A DNA stretch of 64,000 nt, taken from positions 6,634,001 to 6,698,000 of the forward strand of contig JASJZH010000006.1 of the NCBI GenBank assembly GCA_037178975.1, read 5' to 3'. Position numbers and translations under genes: made by a program. The notes under the pieces were generated by a model. The model ran no database searches. It had not been told where the DNA came from and worked only from the letters and a program-made list of their open reading frames with translations. Of the stretch, positions 1-12,970 are shown in pieces. The stretch's first letter is position 1. Each line of letters starts with the position of its first letter. Source of the stretch: Oscheius tipulae. Taxonomy: Eukaryota > Nematoda > Chromadorea > Rhabditida > Rhabditidae.

Positions 1-1879
1 TATAATCATCCTCGTAGTCATCATCGTCATCTTCCTCGGTCAACTTCTTGGCAGCCTTATCCATCTTCGAAACGGCTTTTTCGACAGTGTCTGGCTTCAC
101 AGCTGAAAAACACGTTTCATGTAAACACGCCTAGTTGCTCTTAAATCTCCGCGACTGAGGCGCTGAAAGTCACAATGAGCGTCTGCAGGATCGGCGTATT
201 TGTATGCAAATTAGATTAGACTCGGATGGTGCGCCAATGCATCCGTGTATTCTCATCTTGTTAAGCCCTCATTCGGGCGGCGAATCGTTGACAACACGAA
301 TTAGCTTCCCTATCGTGCAGAAGGCTCTATGAGAACAAAAAGCTTTCAATGAGTCAATCTCAATCTGCCAGTTTTGGCTTTAATCCGGTACAATCCGTTC
401 CTTAAGACCTTTTTGAGAAATTATTAAAGACTCATCTCAAAAGCAGATTTTATCCCAGGCCAAAGGGCGGATGGGATTATTCGTATTAAAGACATTCCGG
501 CTTACAGTAAACACACCCACGGGACAAGATTAATGCCATGAGATTCTTAGATCGATCAGGAAAACACTTACTGCTGGCTGGACAGCAGACAAACTCGACT
601 CCAGTGAACAGATCGAGTCCACAGGGTTCCAGGACGGCAAAGGAGCGGACAGCCATAGGCTTTCCGTTGAATTCTTTGCGAGAGCAGATTCTCTTGGACT
701 CATCTCTCCAGTGCTGGTAGTCATTGCAAGAGTTCTTGGAGTTGACGTGGGAGAAACGGCAGTCGTGGGGGACTTGGAGGGCTTCAGAACGGAACTCTCC
801 GTCTAAACGTTGTTTTCAAACAATGATTTGATTAAAATACCAATGCACTGGAAAGGTCTGACAGTCTTTCTGTATGTGCAGGGAGTTCCCTCCTCTTTAC
901 ACCACCGGGAGATATCGACCTCGTGGGCATACTCCACAATATTGGTCACGTTGAGCTTGGGGTAGACCTGCAATTTACAACCTTGTTGACCCCGAAAAGC
1001 TGTATAGTCGCGAGCAATAATTCCGTATGCTGCAGAACTAATAAGCCTTGTTCCATCTCACACGAGTATATTGCAGACACGAGCATATTTCCGCCTTGAC
1101 AGATTCGTTTCGCCTGTTGATTGGAGCGGTAAAGTTCATTAGATACAGCCTTTTTTGGCATTGACAATTTACCTTCTTACAATACTTGAGGATGTCCATC
1201 TTGCCGGATTGGCAAGTGGCATATCGACTCTCGTCCGTAACCCAGAAGCCGGACTCATCGATGTACTGGTTACGGTAACCACACTCGAAGGCTACCAAAG
1301 GAACAAATTTTTCGTGTTTTCTTGTTGATGAACTGTCGACATTGGCGGCGACACTCTGAAAAAAAAAGACTTTTTTTGCATCCAGAAACTAAGAATATCA
1401 ATTTTTCATAGCTTTAGATCCTGGATGCATCTGGATAAAACTCTATTTGCGTAGGTACGCTCGAGGACTGCAATGTTATTATCCACGGAGCGGAAGAGCA
1501 ATTTGGCTATGACAGCTTCCCTTTACCATGTATCACGTGCGAAAATTCTCGTAGCGGTAATTGTCTTAACTTCTCGTCTCAAAAGAGCAAGACAGGGAAG
1601 CCATCGGATCGTCTATTGACACTGGCCACCTACACGTCTTTGTGCCTTGTTTCACGACTTCTCAGATTACTAGAAAAACATGCCGCTCCAGAATTCTTTC
1701 AGAACGATTTTACTGCCTCAAGTGTGCATGGGATTGGAATTCCTAAGTGTTCTCTCATATTATTATCATGAAAACCCGATTCGATAAAACTTATGGGAAA
1801 GAGACAAAATACCCACCTCGATGTAAGATGCCGTACATAGGGGTATTAACAACCCCACAAGTAGGCCACCCACAGTCAT
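1..1879 (-). CDS. apl-1: APL-1, amyloid precursor-like protein, N-terminal part
   Basis: Single-pass type I membrane protein of the APP family. Five minus-strand exons join in phase: 1817-1879, 1173-1355, 841-967, 572-802 and 102 down past base 1 (partial). The 21-codon first exon is a signal peptide (MTVGGLLVGLLIPLCTAS). Next come the growth-factor-like part of E1 (VAFECGYRNQY, YATCQSGKMDILKYC, VTNIVEYAHEV, ISRWCKEE) and the copper-binding part (EALQVPHDCRFSHV, CNDYQHW, ending GVEFVCCPA), with the conserved cysteines. The last visible exon enters the acidic stretch (EEDDDDDYEDD). No Kunitz domain is seen, as in nematode APL-1. E2, the membrane segment and the cytoplasmic tail lie outside the window. 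The ATG is preceded by an ATTTTCAG acceptor, so a 5' UTR exon or a trans-spliced leader is likely. The protein acts at neuronal and epidermal surfaces in C. elegans. Confidence 0.95.
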
Positions 1880-4800
1880 TCTGAAAATAAAATTGTATTG
1901 AGCAAGATCTAGCGTAGAAAATATTAAAGTGAGGAATGAGAAAGTGCGAAGCGTGAATAATGTAAGGCAACAGCGGGAACGCCCAGGCAGAGAAGATCTA
2001 CGGAAGCGCTCTAGCTCCAAGATTGGCACCTGGGGCGGAGCTAGGATTTGGAATACAGAAACTGTTGCTATGGCTACTCCAGTACTCTTTATTTGCATTA
2101 AATCAAAAGTTGGGCAGAATTTTGTTTTTGAAGGTAGTGAAAAGACAAACACAGCTTTTAAAGTTCATTCGTAGGGAACAATAGGAATCTGTTCGAACTT
2201 ACTGTACGTGAAACATTTGAGAACGTCAACGAGAGCGATTATCTAGAAAAAGAAATGCTGTCATTGAGACGAACAACTGGTGCGAAAGGAGTCACGGGAT
2301 TCGTGGCCACAATTAGAGTGAGTAATCTTTCAAGCATGATTAAAACTTTGAAGTATACTTTTTGAAAGAACAAATGTCTGGAAATGGTGGGCAATTTAAG
2401 AGAGCGAAAGAGGAAAGTGCTTTTAGGATTAAAAAGCGGAATCAACGGAGCCGCCGTCGAAGTACAACCCCAAAAAATTGACAACATTGATGGATGACAG
2501 GTTGGGAAGCCGGATCTGAACAAATAGTCTGGTTTGAAATTGTGTCGACACGATCAATATAAAAATAGTGTCGGGTAATATGATGATGCTGCGATCAATC
2601 ACATTATCAGTCACCAAAGCAGACCGGTTCGCATTCATGTAGTTTGCCCCTCATTTCGAGGCAGCGCTTTTATTGCCTCTATGAGGTTTGAACTTCAAAA
2701 GTTTTTTCTCTAAATGCAACCTATCAACAAAATGGACCCGCCTGGATTATGTGTTCATACCTCAACTATTTTTTTTGTAACACTGCCAGCTCAGTGTCTT
2801 TTGGGCAGTAAACTTCAGCCCATATAGTCTCTCGTAAAGTGCGGTTTGCATTGATCTATTCACTTGAATCAGCCGACTAGGTGGGTGATTCATACGCGGA
2901 GAACTGATGATAAACCGTCCGTAGAGAGGCGGTCAATGCTTATCTTATAAGACTGTTTGCCTGCAGTCCACCGGCTGTTCTGATAATAACCAAGTGGTCA
3001 GAAGGATGTGAGATGGTGAGTTCACTGTGTGGGAGCCATGAAAAGGGTAATCGCAGACGAACAAGAACAGTCTGTCCTTTAAGACAAGGACATAATGAAC
3101 AAAATGGCATCCTTACAGAGGAAGAGGAACCTGGGAAAAGTGGCGGGAATTGCCGACAAAGGGAGGAAAAATAGTGTTTCACGACTAAGGTCATGTGCCT
3201 CGCTCGCGACAAGGTAAACTGAACGGTCTTCTCAAGGCAGTTTTTCATGCACTTGTCTCACTTTCTCTCGACAAAGGTAAACAGAATAGTGACAGAATAG
3301 GCTAAGCCTCTGAGGTTCAATTGTGCGAGAAACGATATGCAGACAGATGGAGGTAGTCGGAGGGCTGTGACAGTAAGCAATCGATTGCTAACCGGCCCTC
3401 GTCCCTCGCCTGCATGTTTGTACGTCAGCCTCCTCCGCCTGCAGGTTTGCGTTCTTCCCCTGCCGATATTAGGCACGTTTCCTCGTCCTTGTTTTTATGG
3501 TGATGATGTTAAATATGTTAGACAGTAAGGAGATTGTAACGCTTACGAAACAGACGGTCAATGTGGGTGTACCCACAATGTCTCAAAAACGCGTTTTCGT
3601 CCTCTCATTCGATGTTTACCGGCCAAGGAGAAGGAACCAATGAAACAATGATTGGCTCATTTAGTTCTGCGACTCGCTGAAGAGAAGGGTGGCAAGACGT
3701 ACGTGAAAGGAACTGTCATTCGGCTCCTGTTAAAGTTTCATACGCGAGGATCTTATCGAAGGTAGGCATCAAGAAAAAACTACTGAGGAGATGGAAGGCC
3801 ATCCGAGAGAGCGTCTGAACACTAATGACTGGTTCAATGCCGAGGTCAATGCAAAGGAAGCACGAGTGAGAGTGAAGTTTTGTGATGAAAGTGCGCGGCA
3901 AGCTCAGATTATTCAATTTCCTAATTGCCAGGGCCTAGGCGAAAAAAGGCTCTGCTGATCGCATTATTCGGAGGGATTGGTAGCTATCCCGAATAGGGAT
4001 AGATGTGCATCCTGCTGTGAAAAAGGCCACACTAAACTGTTTATGTCATAGGCATATGATTCGCCAAAGTAAGCAGCACAGGTGCCTTACAAACGTTACT
4101 CATACTGCAGCTGTGCCTACAAGTATGAGGTCTAATGGGGGATTGCCCTGAAGTTCTCACCTGGCTGAAGATGAATACGGAAGAGACGAGAAGCCGAAAA
4201 AAAGTGGTTATCGTATGACGTAGAAGGAGATGAAACTTGGCTGAGCTTATTGATCAAAAAGAGCCAGGTGTTCGCGCAGAGATAACACGAGGATGCAAGC
4301 TCGCAACTTTGCCAAAGTCGACAAGGGGGAAGTGAAGCCAGGAATGGAAACTGTTTTCTAGGTTGTCAGGATGCGAAATCTGAAAGGGAAGAGCGGTGCC
4401 GTAGGCACAAAAAACTTCTAATGAGGGCACCACCGAGTCAGACGACAGGGGGCTTCCGGCAACCTTCACTTAAAAGTAGTCGAAAGACCCCTAGGAACGG
4501 AAGTGGACTAGCCGAATTCCACCGGGAGTCCACTAGAGCATTTCCACTTATCATGCATTCTAAATATAGGATCCCGACACTTCTTGGAGTGAACTTATGA
4601 TTAAGGAGAAATTGCAAAAATATGTGTCGCAAAACTTCCAACCAACAGTAGCAAACTGGTGGCAAACATTGACGAAGACTGTCCGTTCTCTCGCGTCATC
4701 AAATGTGTCAACTTGCCTACGGAACAGCCTAATGCTTTTAAATATGGGACGGACCTTTAGCAGCAAGTGCTCGAGTGTATGTAAAGTACCGCTAATACGC

Positions 4801-7800
4801 TGCACTGCCCACGGTGATTAGTGCTAGCATGCATAATTGAACTCCGTGGTTATCCTCACTCAAAGGAAGCTCAAGGAGGTGTCTGTCTGACTAAGGATTT
4901 TCAAGCTCTGCAGAAGAGACTTGCCCTTTAGATATTCAAGGAAGCAATCGGTTCTGCCAATTAGAGACTCCCCGAACTAGGAAAAGTTCCAAAAATCAAT
5001 GCGGCGCCGACCCAAATTGGACAAGCTGATGTAGGTGACGACTGTGTTGGTTAGTTGGAAGGAGAATCTGCGCCGTATGAAAAAGTCTCGCGTAGGACTG
5101 CGACGCAATTTGCCGCTCAAATTGGCAAACACCAGCGAATTCCACTTATATCATTCCAGCTTTTTGTTCCCGAAATCCTATGCGGACTATCGCAATTTAG
5201 CTCTAGTTTTAGGTGGTCAAATGAGGGAATTTATTGACTATAGATACAAAGAATAGGAAACCAGAAGGTTGTTTCCAGGCAGGAGGCTTAAGACTTGGAA
5301 AGACAATGCCTGAAGAGCATTGGCGTTTTGAACAAACCTATGGTGGATAAGGTCTGAAAGATTCATAGAACGCAGGTGCAGGGGCAACAGCGGAACAAAG
5401 AGAATATATCTCTGTCCGGGAAAAGGAAAGCATTTAAAAGGGCCCCTAGAATCAGAGGAAAAACACACAAAAATTCAGCAAGGCCCAAGAGTTCGAAATT
5501 GATGGACAAATACTCGAGACAATCGAATCGGCGCTCCCCAATTTCCTCGCATTCACTCGGAAAAGAGGACCGCAAAACATTGGATAACACACTGATTTTC
5601 CGACGTAAACAACAAGCAGACTTGGAGAGTAGATCACTCTCAGCCAACCAATTAAATGAGGAGTAATGTCAGACACCTGGAGACTGCTGAAGTAATTGGA
5701 GCAAAGTTCAGACAAACCAGTAATGCAGAAGAATATCTACCAAGCAAGTCCAGAGAAACAGATTAGTAGCAAAATCTGAAGCGACAGAACCGAGAGAGTC
5801 AAAACTGGGACGCAGCGGGTGATCCTAGACAAAGCATGTTTCGCGAAAAAGTGTGATGAAGAAATGAAAAGCCACGGAACTTAAAGCTATCAGTGCCAAT
5901 TGTGTTAGAGGTCAAGGGTAATAACGCGTTAACCCAATGAGAATGAGGGACGGTAAACAATGATGAAGAGGGGGCTGTTTGACTCACAGCTTTTGTCAAT
6001 CTTAAACTCGAAAAAGTGAATTCCATGGAAAAGTTGGTTTAACACCAGTGACTGAAACGCTCACAACGGCTAGTGATTAACGATACGGGTGGTTTGTTAC
6101 ACAGATGAGTAATTTGTTCAGAAGACGATGCTCTCGAAACTCGTACCTGACGAAAAAAAAAGTTTGCTAGCAGTTATTAGATACAATTTGTTTCAATTTG
6201 TTCAAGCCGTGTCTAATTTTCATTTGAATGGCAATGAGGTAATTTCGAAAGAGAAAAAGCTCTCCATGATCTATGAATATCAAAGGCTGGAATTTGTTTT
6301 GCATAAAAATGCAAGGCAGCCACGGTAATTAATGCCTCAAAAAAGGGTATTTGCTTTTTTGGAGTGATACGGAGGAAATTATAGTAACCAGTGAAGACTG
6401 CAGTCGAGGTGGCGCTTGGAGAGGGAACGAGACACAGCGCGTTACGCATGGAGACCCGTCGGAGGGAGCGTAGGCGATAGTGAAAGGAAAAAGCGGAGAG
6501 CGCTGAGAACCTTCGGGAGACGCAGCCTTTGGGAGGCTGGGAGCGGGCAGAGCAGAGCAAGATAGTGCGCATGTCCGGAGGCCCCAGAGACAAAGGGACA
6601 ACGGGGTTGGGTTGAACCAATGCAAATATTGAGTATAGTACTTGCTTTCTATGGTGACTTTGATTTTTCACTGTTTTGAAACATTCAACTTCATAATACA
6701 TGAAAAACCAATGAAGAAAGCAGGTTAGAACTGTCCCCATTATGAGGCAAAATCTGTCAGCTGCATAAATCGTAAAACTGTCGCCCAGCGCGACAGATTA
6801 TGACGGTCAAAACAAATTTCACCACGGACTGGAACCGCTACACATTTTTGGTCGATTTCCTACTGAGAGTATTATGGCAGCTGATTTCAGAGGTCGTCAC
6901 CAATTAAAAACCGGTTGCTGTAGATCGCTCGACTTGCTCTCAAAAAAAACAGGAAGTAACCTTTCTTAAATTTTAAGGGGCTGGGGAGCAGATGTTCAGT
7001 CTTGTTATTTGTCGCTTTCAAGAGCTTCACATGTCATAACGTTTACAAATGGCCTGCTATTCTTTAAAAATACCAAGTTCGAGGAGCACTTGTTGATACG
7101 TTCCTCTGGGAATTCGTGACTGGCATCCGAAGACCGCCGCGTAGATTCCCTATACTCAATATGATGAGCATACATTATAATCTTGCGTTCCATCCAAAGA
7201 GACTAGGGTTAATATTTTACGAACTTCCTAGACAACAAAAGCTGAAGTTCTAACAGAACCTTTCAAGAAAATAGAGAAAAAATGTATTTGTTTGATTAAG
7301 AAGGAAACGTGAGAATCATGATCGCGATTACGAAAGCACTTCTTAAAGATCAAAAATCCAGTGTTCACTACTCCCAAAAACAGTTGGTTTTTTGCAGCAG
7401 TTGGTATCTCGTAGGACCTGTAAAAAGAGGGCAGATATGCATCACAGCTGCATATGAAACAGAGGGGCGGAAAACAGACAACGGAAGTCCGCTTCTCTTG
7501 TTATATTTCCGTGCTTCGAACCGATTGAACAGATGCGGGCCAATCACTGAGACTAACTGTTAAGCTTAAAAGCGCTCTTAAAGGATTTGAATCATACAAA
7601 AGCTGTTCAAGACGGCGGCAGTAAGTACTTGGAGGAAAGATGCCACACGGGGAGACACGGGACCTAGAAGGAGTCTTCCGTCCAACTGCCGTATATTCAA
7701 TATATTCAACCGGAAAGGTTAATGAACTTCAGCAAAAACTATTTTCCAACTCCGAGAAACCTACGCGTAGTAGCCAATTATAGACAGGAAGCCGGATGGG

Positions 7801-8329
7801 AGAGTGTCTCATCCTCAGGATCACATACGCTGTCACTCTCACAGGAAAGAGTCTTGACACCAATTAGATACGCTCACGAGACATGTAGCAAGAGGGAAAA
7901 CGGAAAAGCTCACTTTTATTCATGGCGGCTAAACGAAAATTTGGGATCTGGTTAGAGACTCTTGGCTATGCTGAGGCATTTTATTTACAATACGAGTATG
8001 TAGGCAAAATATAGAGATCGCTACGTGAGCACAGGGTTACTAAAAAAAAGTAGCGAAAACAGGAAAGTATAGAAAAGAAAAATAGACCAGGGAATAGCTG
8101 ACACGGCAATATGGTTTAGGAACTAGAAAGAACCAAACTATCACAAAGAATGCAAATGACTCAGAAAGATGACTAAAGGGCTGAATAGAATAAATACTTA
8201 ACCACCAGGGTAGTTTACACATACACAATAAGCTAAAACTAGAAATGACTACACGAAAAATTATTTAAGGTAGCTGTGACCGTCGGACCTGAAAATGATA
8301 TATTGTTAGCCACAGCCAGAGGCAGTTGT
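1880..8329. other. Long non-coding stretch upstream of apl-1
   Basis: About 6.4 kb without a supported gene. Open frames here are short and none can be chained across splice sites in phase. The plus strand is noticeably purine-rich over much of 2.9-8.2 kb, meaning the apl-1 coding strand is pyrimidine-rich, as expected for introns or 5' sequence of a minus-strand gene. A GC-rich patch lies at about 6,400-6,610. No tRNA, rRNA or mobile element was recognised. It probably holds apl-1 regulatory sequence or a 5' intron. Confidence 0.5.
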
Positions 8330-11300
8330 TTACTTTTTCTTCTTCTTCGGTTGATCACTTGATGACTTAATAGGTCGCTTCATAGGTTTCCGGAAGCATT
8401 TTTTACAATACCAGGGAGTATCATCTTCGGGAGCGACTAGGAGACCGACGCAGTGCCTGAAAGTCGAACTAAAGAGTTTTACTAAGCGCCTGGCCAACCG
8501 ACAATAAGCGAAATAAACCTTCTTTCTCTAGTTACTGAACCCTGAAACTAATAATAGCTGTGTTCGTTTTCTGATCACCTTACGACATAAAACGATCGGC
8601 CAAAAACGCGAACTTCTGTCTTTCGTTCTTTTTGAAAACTCGAGATTGATCTTATGTTCCAAACTGCTATTTTGAGTACGGAAAGTTCGTAAAAAAGGAT
8701 TTCAGACTAAAAACTTAATTTTGTGTAGAACAGCAGAAGTTTTTCAATCATGTTTGAACGATCGAAAAGATTGAACAATTTGTACAAGTAGCCTAAACTC
8801 GAAACAAGTACAAATGGGGCAAAAATATCTGCCGCATATTCACAACTTGGAGGTATGAGCATTTTTTCGATTTGTAACGGAATATTTAAGTCCTTTGCGA
8901 AAAGTTCCAAAGACGGCTGTTACCTTCCCACCGTTTCCTCATTTCAATATTGTTGATAATCAAAAGTTCGAAGTTCGTTGATACATATGTATGAGTTTTA
9001 TAAATGACTACCGGAGTCGCTTCCAGAACTTTCTCCAACCAACACTCACCAATGAAACCAATTGTTGCAGGCGTCGCAAGCTACCATGTTGGCTCCTTCT
9101 GTCCAGGCGACATGACAAGTTGGGCAAATCCACATTTTCTCGTCTTCTTCATCAAGAGGGTCAGCGACAGGTGCAGATGGTCGTGTAGATTCTTCCTAAA
9201 CTTTTCGTTTCAAAGAAAAACTGAAAACACCTGCCTTTTTCTTATGTTCCTCCTTTTCGGGTTTTTTCTCCTTGAGCTTTTCTTTCTCACGCTCCTTTTC
9301 TTTGTCCTTCTTTTTAATGATGGATTCCAGACCAGCTGTGGCTTGAATGTGAGCTAACTCTCTCTCCATTCTCTTCTTTTCTCGTTCCCGTCTTTTCTCA
9401 GGTTCTTCTCTGTCACGTTCCAACCTCTGCACTTGTTCATCCAGTTTCTTTTGCTCTTCCGCCGCTTTGCGTTGTTTCTCCTCATGCTCCTTCTGTATCC
9501 GCTCATACTCAGCCCGCTGTTTCTGTTCTGCTTCTTCTCTCTCCCGCTTCCTCCGCTCCTCTTTCCTTCGGTGCTTTTCTTCTTTTTCCTTGTCAAACTT
9601 CTGGGGTGTTTTCTGAACATTCTCATACCTACTTTCAATTGCTCTCGCGTCTCTGTCTGCCTGTGTGTCTGAAGCCATTATTGCAATTAGTTTCCACTAC
9701 TTTGTGCGAACTCTAATTGTTTGCAAGACAAATCAGTTTGGGGATAGGTTCGTTGGAAGCATGTTACTCCTGTAAGGGTAGCTCGACTGGCGGCAAACTT
9801 GCGGGCGTGTTGAAGTGAGAGTAGGGGACCAAGGCAGGCTGACAGAAGTGGATAGAAACCGGGTAAAGAACAAAGGAGTCAGGTTATGACTGTCATTGAG
9901 TCCCTCTAGGGGCGATACAGCCCCAAAGGGGCGGTGGCCTTATTTGTATGTTAATAAACTGTGCCAACCTCTGCTTTGCTAATGTGCTTCGGTTTCTCTG
10001 TTGAACTACCAGGCGTTTTCATTCCGCCCCCAAGTCGAAGAGGGGGAACCTTCTCGTCTCTGAATTGTCGAATAAAAGTTGTTATAAAAGCGACATACGG
10101 AGTTCCAATCTTGAACTTGATTTTGACCGGCTCGTGTGCATAAGTAGAAGCAGAAGTGTCACTGTGCGACGGAGTCTGGTCTCCCAATCGAATTTTGAGA
10201 GTGGGAAGTTTCTGCTCAGCTTCTTTAAAGTACGTATAAGCCAAACCATTAGAGTGCTTGTTTACCTGGTTTTGGTTCTTTGTAGAATATGTTATCTTTT
10301 TGTTTTTGGTCTTTTTCCTTCTCCTTCTCCTCCCTGTCCCTCTTCTTTTTCTTTTTGTGCTCCCTGTCCTTCTTATGCTTCTTGTGAGACGAGGGAGAGG
10401 ACTCTCGTTCCTTGTCTTTGTCCTTCTTCTTCTTTTTCTTTTTCGGAGTCTCCGTTACGGAAATATCTGTGGTGAACAGGGTGAGCCCTGCCTCCTCGCC
10501 TCCATAGTATGGGATGGTGTCCTCATCATCGAGATTAGTCATCGGGGGCACTATAAACACGGTTCAGCTTTTTCATTTATGAAACGTACGCAATGGGGGT
10601 GGTGACGTTTCCCGTAGACTGGGCGGAGCCCGTACAGGCGACGGAGAGAAGGTGGATGATGCGTTGCTACTCAAAGGATTGGTGATTGTGAGTTTCAATG
10701 GCTTTTGTTCTCCTACATTTCGGTATTTTTTGTTTATGTTATGTCCTACCCTCAAATATATTGGGCGCTAGATCATCCTTGATCGATCTCATAGTTTCCA
10801 TCAACTTTTGTTGCATTTCCCGCTCTCTAGCTTGAGCTTCTTCGCGTGCCTTGGTTTCTAGCGACAGTCGTTTTTCCTCCTTCTTCCTTCGTTTTTCCTC
10901 ATCTTTGGCTACCTTCTTCTGGTCATCCAGATCTTTTTTCTGCTCTTCTTTCATCCGAGCCGCCTCTTTTTTCTTCTCCTTCTGTTCCTCCTTCTACAAA
11001 CAATTTTTTTCAGAAAGAACACAATGAAACCAACCTTTCGCTGTTTTTCCGCCTTCTCTTTCTCTTTCTCTTTCTTATTTCGCTCTTCTTGTTCCTGCTG
11101 TTGCTTCAACTGTTGGAACAAAAAATAATTCTTTTTTATGACGCTGAAAATAATTGTTTACGAGATTTGCTCAATCATTCTTACGATTCGTCAACGATTG
11201 TGGGTGGTGTTTCTTGTCCAAATTGCTCAAATTCACTTGGGACATCAAAGCTCCGGTCTCCAGATACCGCCTCTTCCAATTTTGGCATAGGAGATGAACT

Positions 11301-12520
11301 TGACCTGTCCTCAAAGGCGGAAGCCGAAGCGCTCTGTATATCGTAATAGGGATATTCCTCATATGCTCTCACCACTTCTGGTTTGGTGTCGAACAAATTG
11401 CGAGCAGCCGAAGATGGTGGTCTCGGTTTGAACTTTGGCTTCTCGGCTGATCTACTGGTTGAAGGAGACTAAAGTTGTTTTTTAAAGAGATCAGCAGAAT
11501 GCTTACGTATGTCCGTATCCTATCTTCCCAGTCCACATAAGGTGAGTTTGACCGTCCTATAGGTGTGCTTGAGCGGCTGTCTTTCTAAACAAAAGAGTAA
11601 TCAACAGTCGATAGCTTAACCCACCAGCCCGTTTAAAGGCCTGTTCTTTTTTTTGCTCAGTTGCGCCGCATAGTCCGGATTGTACAACTTTTGAGAGGCA
11701 ATGTTCGCACTACTTGTGATGCCTGTAAGCATAATATTGTATATATAAGCTTATTAATTAATTACCTGTTGCTGAACTATCGTCCGTCCGTGTTATTATT
11801 GGCGGTGCTATTTTTCTATCCTCCTTACTTATACCCATTGACTTTGCTGTACAGTTGTCGAAAGAAGGGAAATCTGGAGCAGATCCCTTTTTATCGGAAG
11901 ATGTGCATGGTTTCATGACTGCCAAATAGTCCGCTCCTTCTCTTGTCCATTCTGGGTGTGCTGCTTGGTAGTGACGAGGTATATACTCTGGTCTCGTCTT
12001 AAATTACATAAAATGAACACCTTAAATAATGCCAACCTCCAACTCTTTTTCGCTAGGTTGCGGATGAAATAAAGAACGTGGATTCAGCCTCGCTACCGGA
12101 AATTTGGGCATCTAAAATGGTAAAATACCCAAAATGATCTGGAAAAACTTACAGGTTGAGGCGGAACAAGCTTATTATGTTTGGCAAAATCGACCAGCTC
12201 GACCGTTGAAAAGTTGATCTTTTTAAAGGCCAAGTTGAGGTCTGTCGCAGCTGTTTCGCTGCGCCCAGCTGAAAACCAATTTTCATCAAAAACTCAACAC
12301 TGTCTTACCATGTTCTGTATAAAATTTGCTCTTGGTGGAAATGCTATTTATAAATCTTGACATGACATCTGTTAACGTGTCGAGAGAATTATCACTGGCT
12401 GTCCCGAAGCCTGAACTGTCTTTGTTAATAAATAGAAAGTTCAAACCCACCAAAACTATCTAAAATGCTCCCGAGAGAAACCCGTAGCCCATGCAGAGCC
12501 ACATCCTCGTTGGCGCCCAT
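8330..12520 (-). CDS. taf-3: TAF3, TFIID subunit with histone fold and PHD finger
   Basis: Complete 16-exon model of 922 residues: 12451-12520, 12309-12410, 12153-12268, 12037-12111, 11766-11997, 11625-11722, 11507-11584, 11185-11468, 11035-11143, 10750-10993, 10590-10712, 10266-10550, 9969-10222, 9231-9660, 9050-9191, 8330-8456; every junction is in phase. Exons 1-3 give the TAF3 histone fold (SLGSILDSFGFG, LDTLTDVMSRFINSIS, DLNLAFKKINFSTVELVDF), which pairs with TAF10. The middle is disordered, then highly charged Lys/Glu-rich coiled coil, as in animal TAF3. The C-terminus is a Cys4-His-Cys3 PHD finger (MWICPTC, CDACNNWFHWHC, WYCKKC) split by a 593-nt intron, then a basic tail. The PHD Met and Trp that cage H3K4me3 in vertebrate TAF3 are kept. 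Three introns start with GTTGG. The ATG at 12520 is the first in frame next to the histone fold. Confidence 0.93.
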
Positions 12521-12839
12521 GCCGGGCCTTAAAGCATCTTGTTTTATAAATCTTTGGTGAAAGTTATAATGGAATATCAAACGTGGAAAGAAAGGAATAA
12601 AAGCTCGAGATGCGCCAGTTGATCAATGTTACACGTTTGGATGCAAGCACATGATCTCCACGACTTGCAGAAAAAAGTCGTAAGATCATGCTTCACTTCT
12701 AGCTCATTCAAACATCGATCACCGACCAAAACGTTTGCAAAAGTCATTTAACAGAAAAATCTTTGCGAAAAAGATACTTCCATGTAAGTAGATTGCGGAT
12801 TTTAACATTATGACCCGCTTTGTTTTCATCTCTCCGGAT

Positions 12840-12970
12840 AGTAGTACACCGTGGACCACTCAGGCTTCTCGTGTTGAGACCCCGTCTCCGCCTCGTCCCT
12901 TCCCCTCTCTGGCGCTGACCGACCTATAAGGCCGCAATCGCGGCCAATGACGCCGCCCCGCAAACACACC
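12840..12970 (-). promoter_or_regulatory. GC-rich promoter-like island upstream of taf-3
   Basis: This GC-rich, CpG-containing block stands out from the AT-rich surroundings about 320-450 bp upstream of the taf-3 start. It includes a TATAAG string at 12925-12930, a perfect inverted repeat GGCCGC-AATC-GCGGCC at 12930-12945, and CCAAT overlapping its right end. Composition and position suggest a core promoter; a structural role for the hairpin is only a possibility. Confidence 0.35.

Noticed and set aside
5376-5666. 96-codon Lys/Arg/Ser-rich plus-strand frame
   Set aside because: Arises in purine-rich non-coding DNA; no splice sites, homology or neighbours support it.
9433-9672. Phe/Leu-rich plus-strand frame
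   Set aside because: Shadow of the Lys/Glu-rich taf-3 exon on the opposite strand.
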